DNA from: Telmatospirillum sp.
GTDB taxonomy: Bacteria > Pseudomonadota > Alphaproteobacteria > Rhodospirillales > Magnetospirillaceae
NCBI GenBank assembly: GCA_031291415.1
Contig: JARLJB010000330.1
Span: 1-36,808, forward strand
Length of the DNA stretch: 36,808 nucleotides
Direction: 5' to 3'
A model generated the notes under the pieces. It did not search any database and was not told the origin of the DNA. It saw only the letters and a program-made list of their open reading frames with translations. Below are positions 32,280 through 36,808 of the stretch, piece after piece (position 1 is the stretch's first letter; each line of letters starts with the position of its first letter). The position numbers and the translations under genes are program-made.

Positions 32280-33056
32280 ATGCTGCCCCCGAGGAGCACC
32301 AACAGACTGGATTACGAGCAGGCAGCCCGACCGATCGCCGCCATGCCCAAGGACTATCCCTGCGGCCATGTCGTCGATCTTCATCGGCACAATCGCGGCC
32401 AGATCATCTTTGCCGCCGCCGGGGTCATGGAGATTGAAACCACCGGCGATCTGTGGCTGTTGCCGCCACAGAGGGCGCTTTGGATGCCGGCCGGCATCGA
32501 TCACTTGATGCGCGCCCGAAGCCAGGTATCGCTTCGCACCGTCTACATCCGGACAGACGCCTGTCCGGCCGATTTCCCCAACACGCCAAAAGCTATCCAG
32601 GTTCCCGCGTTGTTACGGGAACTGCTGCTGCGGGCCGCCGCCATGCCGCTCGACTACGACGAAACGGGGCGCGACGGTCGGCTTCTTGCCTTGTTGCTCG
32701 AAGAAATCGCCTGGGCGCCCGAACCGGCGCTGCCACTGCCGACGAGCCGCGACCGGCGCCTCGAACGGATCTGCCAGGCCATTCTGGCCGAGCCCGCCGA
32801 CAACCGCCGACTCGACGAATGGGCCGCTCTCGTCGGCGCCTCGACACGAACGCTGACGCGCCTGTTCCACGCCGAACTCGGGATGTCCTTTGTCGCCTGG
32901 CGGCTGCAAGCCAAGGCCTTCGCGGCGTTACCCCGCCTCGCCGCCGGAGAGCCCGTCACAATCATCGCCGCCGATCTCGGCTACGAAACGCCAGGCGCTT
33001 TTTCCGCCATGTTTCGCCGCCTGATGGGCCAGGCACCCAGCCGCTACTTCGCCTGA
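32280..33056 (+). CDS. AraC-family transcriptional regulator with cupin sensor
   Basis: The product has 258 residues. Residues about 25-85 form a cupin-like sensor domain (CGHVVDLHRHNRGQIIFAAAGVMEIET and LLPPQRALWMPAGIDH), like the NimR/YeaM branch. The C-terminal double helix-turn-helix covers about 165-258, with LDEWAALVGASTRTLTRLFHAELGMSFVAWR, then AADLGYETPGAFSAMFRRLMG and the end PSRYF. ATG 32280 is 21 bases after ftsY, with a poor ribosome site. NimR-type repressors control neighbouring drug-efflux transporters, but no such gene is adjacent, so the target is unknown. Confidence 0.87.
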   Translation: MLPPRSTNRLDYEQAARPIAAMPKDYPCGHVVDLHRHNRGQIIFAAAGVMEIETTGDLWLLPPQRALWMPAGIDHLMRARSQVSLRTVYIRTDACPADFPNTPKAIQVPALLRELLLRAAAMPLDYDETGRDGRLLALLLEEIAWAPEPALPLPTSRDRRLERICQAILAEPADNRRLDEWAALVGASTRTLTRLFHAELGMSFVAWRLQAKAFAALPRLAAGEPVTIIAADLGYETPGAFSAMFRRLMGQAPSRYFA

Positions 33057-33194
33057 TATCGATGGCATCACGTCTTCCCGGCATCGATTTGTCCGATTCG
33101 ACGCAATATCTGGCGGACTGCAGGGTGCACGCCTGACCGGCCTTTCCTATGCTGTCGGAAGTTTCCACCCGCAGCCTGCAAGAAGGACGTCATC

Positions 33195-34169
33195 ATGACC
33201 GCCACCTTTCCGATCGTCCGCCCAAGACGGCTCCGCCGCACGGAAGCCCTGCGTGGCCTGGTCCGCGAGAACGCAATTACCGCCCAGGATCTGATCTACC
33301 CTGTTTTCGTCGAAGAAGAGATTGACGAGCCGCTGGCCATCCCGACCATGCCCGGGGTCTTTCGCATTCCCGAGAGGCGCCTGGCCGCAGAAATCGAAGC
33401 GATTGCCCAAGACGGCGTAACCTCGGTGATTCTTTTCGGGATTTCGCATCACAAGGATGCGAACGGCAGCGACAGCTGGAATACCGACGGATTGATGGCG
33501 CGCATGGTCCGCATCGCCAAGGCCGCGGCACCGGACATGGTCGTCATCACCGACAACTGCTTTTGCGAATACACCGACCACGGGCATTGCGGCGTGATGA
33601 GCGGCAACGACGTCGACAACGATGCGACCCTTGCCAATCTCGGCCGCCAAGCCGTCGTCGCCATCGACGCGGGCGCCGATATCGTCGCACCATCGGCCAT
33701 GATGGATGGCCAGGTGCAGGCGATCCGCGCGGCGCTCGACGCAGCCGGCCACACGGAGGCGCCGATCATGGCCTATTCATCGAAATTCGCCTCGGCTTTC
33801 TACGGCCCCTTCCGCGCCGCCGCCGGCTGCGAGCTCAAAGGCAATCGTCTCAGTTACCAGATGGATCCGATGAATGGCCGCGAAGCGTTACGCGAGTCGC
33901 TGATCGATGAAGCCGAAGGGGCCGATTTTCTCATGGTCAAACCGGCCCTCGCCTATCTCGATGTATTGGCCGAATTACGGTCGCGAACGCTGTTGCCGCT
34001 GGTCGCCTATCAGGTCGGGGGGGAATACGCGATGATCAAATTCGCCGCGGAGGCCGGCGCCATCGACGAAGCCCGCGCGGTTCGCGAAACGCTGGGCGCC
34101 ATGAAACGGGCAGGGGCGGCGCTGATCATCAGCTATTTCGCGCGCGATGTGGTCCGCGACGGAATTTAA
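33195..34169 (+). CDS. hemB: Delta-aminolevulinic acid dehydratase (porphobilinogen synthase) HemB
   Basis: The product has 324 residues. It condenses two 5-aminolevulinate molecules to porphobilinogen for heme and cobalamin synthesis. The two Schiff-base lysines are Lys197 (YSSKFAS) and Lys249 (LMVKPAL). The active-site metal loop reads [14 protein letters not shown] with Cys122, Cys124 and Cys132, the zinc-binding type; Bradyrhizobium-like enzymes replace these with Asp/Ala and use magnesium. The first residues [16 protein letters not shown] are standard. GAAGGA precedes ATG 33195 by 6-7 bases. It has a 138-base gap upstream and ends 5 bases before the convergent NUDIX gene. Confidence 0.96.
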   Translation: MTATFPIVRPRRLRRTEALRGLVRENAITAQDLIYPVFVEEEIDEPLAIPTMPGVFRIPERRLAAEIEAIAQDGVTSVILFGISHHKDANGSDSWNTDGLMARMVRIAKAAAPDMVVITDNCFCEYTDHGHCGVMSGNDVDNDATLANLGRQAVVAIDAGADIVAPSAMMDGQVQAIRAALDAAGHTEAPIMAYSSKFASAFYGPFRAAAGCELKGNRLSYQMDPMNGREALRESLIDEAEGADFLMVKPALAYLDVLAELRSRTLLPLVAYQVGGEYAMIKFAAEAGAIDEARAVRETLGAMKRAGAALIISYFARDVVRDGI

Positions 34170-34174
34170 GGGAC

Positions 34175-34738
34175 CTATTTGGCGCGCCAGCCGTCCCAGC
34201 CCTGCCAGCCGTCTTCCGGAATTCCCCTGGGGGCGAAACCGACTTGTCCCTCAAGATCGCGATGATGGCGCAACGACCAGGCGACGTTGGGATACGCCAG
34301 GTCGCTCCAGGGAATGTCCGCCCAGGAGAACAGAGCGACCTCCTGCGATTCGATACCGGCGGCATGCTCCGGCGACAGCATGCGGGCCCGGTAGATCAGG
34401 TGAACCTGACTGATGATCGGCAAATTGTAGATGGCCAGCAGCGCATCGATCTCCACTCGGGCTCCGGCCTCCTCCCAGACCTCGCGGATCGCCCCCTGGT
34501 CGGTTCCCTCCGAGAGTTCCAGATAGCCGGCCGGCATGGTCCAGAAGCCCTTGCGAGGTGGGATCGCGCGACGGCACAGCAGATACTGCTCGTCCCAGAC
34601 GCAAACGGCGCCAACGATGACTTTCGGATTTTCATAAAAGATGTGGCCGCATTGGCGACAGACCAACCGCTCGCGATCCTCCCCTTCGGGAATCACGGTG
34701 TCGGTCGGGGGGTAGTTCGGGAATGGCTGCTCGTTCAT
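34175..34738 (-). CDS. NUDIX hydrolase with short N-terminal Cys pair
   Basis: The product has 187 residues. The Nudix box begins at GYLELSEGTDQGAIREVWEEAG and carries the required Gly, Glu, Arg-Glu and Glu-Glu pattern, so divalent-metal-dependent hydrolysis of a nucleoside diphosphate-linked compound is expected. The N-terminus has CRQCGHIFYENPKVIVG, a half zinc-ribbon as in NudC-like or ADP-ribose pyrophosphatase-like family members, but only one Cys pair is present. No specific substrate can be named. ATG 34738 has a weak ribosome site. It is tail-to-tail with hemB and follows the small protein gene by 49 bases. Confidence 0.87.
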   Translation of the reverse strand: MNEQPFPNYPPTDTVIPEGEDRERLVCRQCGHIFYENPKVIVGAVCVWDEQYLLCRRAIPPRKGFWTMPAGYLELSEGTDQGAIREVWEEAGARVEIDALLAIYNLPIISQVHLIYRARMLSPEHAAGIESQEVALFSWADIPWSDLAYPNVAWSLRHHRDLEGQVGFAPRGIPEDGWQGWDGWRAK

Positions 34739-34787
34739 GCTGGATTTCTACAGCCGGCGGAGCATAAGGCGACTCCCCTCCTCGACT

Positions 34788-35009
34788 TCAGACGAGAATA
34801 TTAAGATAAGTGCCGCGCGGCGCGTAGCGGTCAAAACTCTTGCCGTCAATGTTGATCACCTGGCGCTGGCTCGACTGGGACGAGGACGCACGAGCGCGGC
34901 GCGGTTCCGGCCCTGAGGCCGCCGTAGCATTCTGGGCGCTGCCGTTTGTGTTGGGACGCGACACCGAAACGCCGGTCGTCCGCGTGCCCGATACGCTCTC
35001 CGTCGCCAT
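34788..35009 (-). CDS. Small Ser/Thr-rich hypothetical protein, 73 residues
   Basis: This probable gene has a strong, well-spaced ribosome site (GGAG then six bases, ATGG) like those at 12330 and 24350. The product begins MATESVSGTRTTGVSVSRP, is low-complexity and Ser/Thr/Arg-rich to about residue 48, and ends in a more ordered VINIDGKSFDRYAPRGTY segment. There is no signal peptide or membrane helix. I recognise no family. It has its own promoter-like sequence (35062-35090) and is followed by the NUDIX gene on the same strand. Confidence 0.55.
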   Translation of the reverse strand: MATESVSGTRTTGVSVSRPNTNGSAQNATAASGPEPRRARASSSQSSQRQVINIDGKSFDRYAPRGTYLNILV

Positions 35010-35033
35010 CTCCCACTCCCTTTGGCGGCTGCA

Positions 35034-35090
35034 GCTGATCAGATCAGCAGTCAAGCGGATAAATGTACCACTTTCCACAAAAATATGTAA
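35034..35090 (-). promoter_or_regulatory. Promoter of the small protein gene with leader palindrome
   Basis: On the minus strand TTACAT (35085-35090) and TACATT (35062-35067) are 17 bases apart, predicting a start near 35055 and a leader of about 45 bases. Within the leader is the palindrome GCTGATC-A-GATCAGC (35034-35048), a possible operator. Confidence 0.45.
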
Positions 35091-35214
35091 GCGATTGCCC
35101 TACCCGAGCAATCAGGGCGAAGCCCTAGTCTCAATAAAGTCATCGCGCTCTATGGCTCGGGGGTTATGGCTGTGTCTCTCGCCGGGCGGGAAAGACGGCT
35201 GCCTGCCCGACAAA

Positions 35215-35257
35215 AAAACCGGCATCCCTGAGTGAGATGCCGGTTTTCCTTTTTTTT
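35215..35257. terminator. Bidirectional Rho-independent terminator downstream of pgk
   Basis: AAAACCGGCATC (35215-35226) and GATGCCGGTTTT (35236-35247) form a perfect 12-bp stem with a 9-base loop. On the minus strand it is followed by a run of seven T (35212-35218 read in reverse), ending the pgk transcript 30 bases after its stop. On the plus strand eight T follow at 35250-35257, so it would also stop transcription entering from the other side. Confidence 0.9.
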
Positions 35258-35276
35258 CAAACGAAGACGATCGGTG

Positions 35277-36500
35277 TCAGTGGGCGCAACCGCAACCGCA
35301 ACCGCAACCCGACGACTTCGACGACAGGGCGGCCACGCCAGGCAGCTCCTTGCCTTCCAGCCATTCCAGGAAGGCACCGCCAGCGGTCGAGACGTAGGAG
35401 AATTTCCCCTCGACGCCGGCCTTGGCCAGCGCCGAGACCGTGTCGCCACCACCGGCCACGGTCAGCAGCTTGCCTTCCTTGGTCCGTTCCGCGGCAGCCT
35501 TCGCCACGGCATTGGTCGCCGCATCGAAGGGAGCAATCTCGAAGGCACCTAATGGGCCGTTCCACACCAGCGTCTTGCAGCCCCCAAGCCGATCGATGAT
35601 CGCTTCGACGCTGGCCGGACCGGCATCGAGGATCATCCAATCGTCGGGAACCGCATCGACGCTGACCACCTTGGAAGGCGCGTTTTCGGCAAATTCCTTG
35701 GCGATCACCACATCGACCGGCAGGACGATATGGCAGTTGGCGGTCTTCGCCTTGGCGAGGATCGTCCGCGCCGTGTCGGCCAGTTCCTTTTCACAGAGCG
35801 ACTTGCCGACCGCCTTGCCCTGCGCGAACAGGAAGGTATTGGCCATGCCGCCGCCGATGATCAGATAGTCGACCCGGCTAACCAGATTGCCCAGCAAATC
35901 GAGCTTGGTGGACACCTTGGCACCGCCGACCACGGCAGCGACCGGCTTCTCCGGATGCTCCAAGGCCTTGCCCAAAGCTTCAAGCTCAACCTGCATAAGC
36001 CGGCCGGCAAAAGCCGGAATCAAGTGGGCGATGGCTTCGGTCGAAGCATGCGCCCGATGCGCCGTCGAAAAGGCGTCATTGACATAGATATCGCCGAGAT
36101 CCGCCAGTTGCCGGGCGAACACCGGATCGTTCTTCTCTTCTTCCGGATGGAAACGGATGTTTTCGAGCAGCAGGACGTCGCCGTCCTTCAGCTTGCCCAC
36201 CGCCGCCACCGCGTCGGAACCGACGACATCGTCGGCCCAGGCCACCGGGCGCCCAACGGCCTTGGCCAGCGGCTCAAGGAGCAGCTTCTGGCTATATTTC
36301 TCTTCGCGCCCCTTGGGGCGGCCGAAATGGGTGAGGATAATGACACGCGCCCCCTTTTCCGCCAATTCGCGGATGGTGGCGGCGGAACGGTCGATACGTG
36401 TCGTGTCGGTGACCTTGCCGTCCTTGGCCGGGACGTTAAGGTCGGCCCGCACGACCACGCGCTTACCGCGGACCTCGATCTCATCGAGCGTACGAAACAT
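35277..36500 (-). CDS. pgk: Phosphoglycerate kinase with Cys-Gly C-terminal tail
   Basis: The product has 407 residues; the core of about 392 is the normal two-domain glycolytic kinase that transfers phosphate between 1,3-bisphosphoglycerate and ADP. The N-domain has RADLNVP (18-24), [10 protein letters not shown] and [13 protein letters not shown]. The nucleotide domain has [31 protein letters not shown] and the Gly-rich [12 protein letters not shown]. After the usual ending LPGVAAL there are about 15 more residues, [15 protein letters not shown], with four alternating cysteines and a final histidine, not part of the PGK fold. AAGGAGGG precedes the ATG. The following terminator shows it is the last gene of its unit. 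Confidence 0.95.
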   Translation of the reverse strand: MFRTLDEIEVRGKRVVVRADLNVPAKDGKVTDTTRIDRSAATIRELAEKGARVIILTHFGRPKGREEKYSQKLLLEPLAKAVGRPVAWADDVVGSDAVAAVGKLKDGDVLLLENIRFHPEEEKNDPVFARQLADLGDIYVNDAFSTAHRAHASTEAIAHLIPAFAGRLMQVELEALGKALEHPEKPVAAVVGGAKVSTKLDLLGNLVSRVDYLIIGGGMANTFLFAQGKAVGKSLCEKELADTARTILAKAKTANCHIVLPVDVVIAKEFAENAPSKVVSVDAVPDDWMILDAGPASVEAIIDRLGGCKTLVWNGPLGAFEIAPFDAATNAVAKAAAERTKEGKLLTVAGGGDTVSALAKAGVEGKFSYVSTAGGAFLEWLEGKELPGVAALSSKSSGCGCGCGCAH

Positions 36501-36534
36501 GGGCTGCGCCCTCCTTACGGCGTCTTAGGACCCG

Positions 36535-36808
36535 TTGGGAACTAACGACGTTGCTTCGCTTCCAGACGGTCCTCAGGGATGTTCAGTGGTGGGGGGGGGG
36601 GGGGGGGGGGGGCCGGGGGGCACCCCCCCCCCCCGCCCCCCCAAGAACCCCACCCCCCGGGGGCGTGTTTTAAATAACATACGCGCGACGTAGGGCAACG
36701 CACGAAAATCCACCGGGTCTGTGCAGACTGGGCGCCCGTTAGGCCGGCGCCGACCACTGAACATCCCTGATGACCGTCTGGAAGCGAAGCAACGTCGTTA
36801 GGTCCCAA
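36535..36808. repeat. 56-base inverted duplication around G/C homopolymers at the window end, probable artefact
   Basis: Positions 36535-36590 and 36753-36808 are reverse complements with two mismatches in 56. Between them lie 22 consecutive G (36591-36612), further G and C runs to about 36660, and 92 ordinary bases. No gene is present: the frames crossing it are glycine/proline homopolymers. This pattern is more typical of a fold-back read or bad contig end than of genomic sequence. Confidence 0.65.

Noticed and set aside
36542-36808. Gly/Pro-rich frames at the right end
   Set aside because: They arise from the poly-G and poly-C runs of a probable assembly artefact.

Overview
The window looks like chromosomal DNA of a GC-rich Gram-negative alphaproteobacterium, probably of the Rhizobiales. 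The evidence is the dapF-mtaB-ftsY gene order, the outer-membrane porin, the FucI/FucU/Ula-type proteins in a high-GC setting, and dispersed palindromic intergenic repeats. The species is not identifiable by eye. No rRNA, tRNA, CRISPR array, transposase or phage gene was seen.

Positions 1-13189 (minus strand) hold one long L-fucose locus. Reading along transcription it runs: DeoR-type regulator, an unrecognised 70-residue protein, fucA (aldolase), fucI (isomerase), an RbsABC-type sugar ABC importer (ATPase, permease, binding protein), fucO (lactaldehyde reductase), fucU (mutarotase), a RhaB-like kinase, an amidohydrolase of the fuconolactonase type, an aldo/keto reductase of the L-fucose dehydrogenase type, and a porin cut by the window edge. 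A complete phosphorylative route (isomerase, kinase, aldolase, lactaldehyde reductase) therefore sits with the first two enzymes of the oxidative route, but no fuconate dehydratase is present. Perfect or near-perfect hairpins lie in three gaps of the operon.

Positions 13190-17184 hold unrelated small units: a hypothetical protein with a glutathione S-transferase, a citrate/tricarballylate-type MHS transporter, and an Rrf2 regulator followed by a flavodoxin-like quinone reductase, with related dyad sequences over both promoters.

Positions 17185-29050 hold an L-ascorbate (ula) system in several units. The first is ulaC-ulaD-ulaE-ulaF with its own ptsH (HPr) and ptsI (EI). Then come a DUF442 phosphatase-like gene, a DeoR regulator (probable UlaR) divergent from ulaA-ulaB plus a HAD phosphatase, and finally ulaG. 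Together they encode import and phosphorylation of ascorbate, lactone opening, decarboxylation and two epimerisations to D-xylulose 5-phosphate. A motif with core ACGATCA followed by an A/T stretch recurs in front of ulaC, between ulaR and ulaA, and several times before ulaG, and is the best candidate for the regulator's operator. A 130-base run of four hairpins precedes ptsH.

Positions 29051-36500 are housekeeping: dapF, mtaB, ftsY, an AraC-type regulator, hemB, a NUDIX hydrolase, a small Ser-rich protein, a strong bidirectional terminator and pgk with an odd Cys-Gly tail. The last 270 bases are a G/C homopolymer mess flanked by a 56-base inverted duplication, which looks like an assembly artefact at a contig end.
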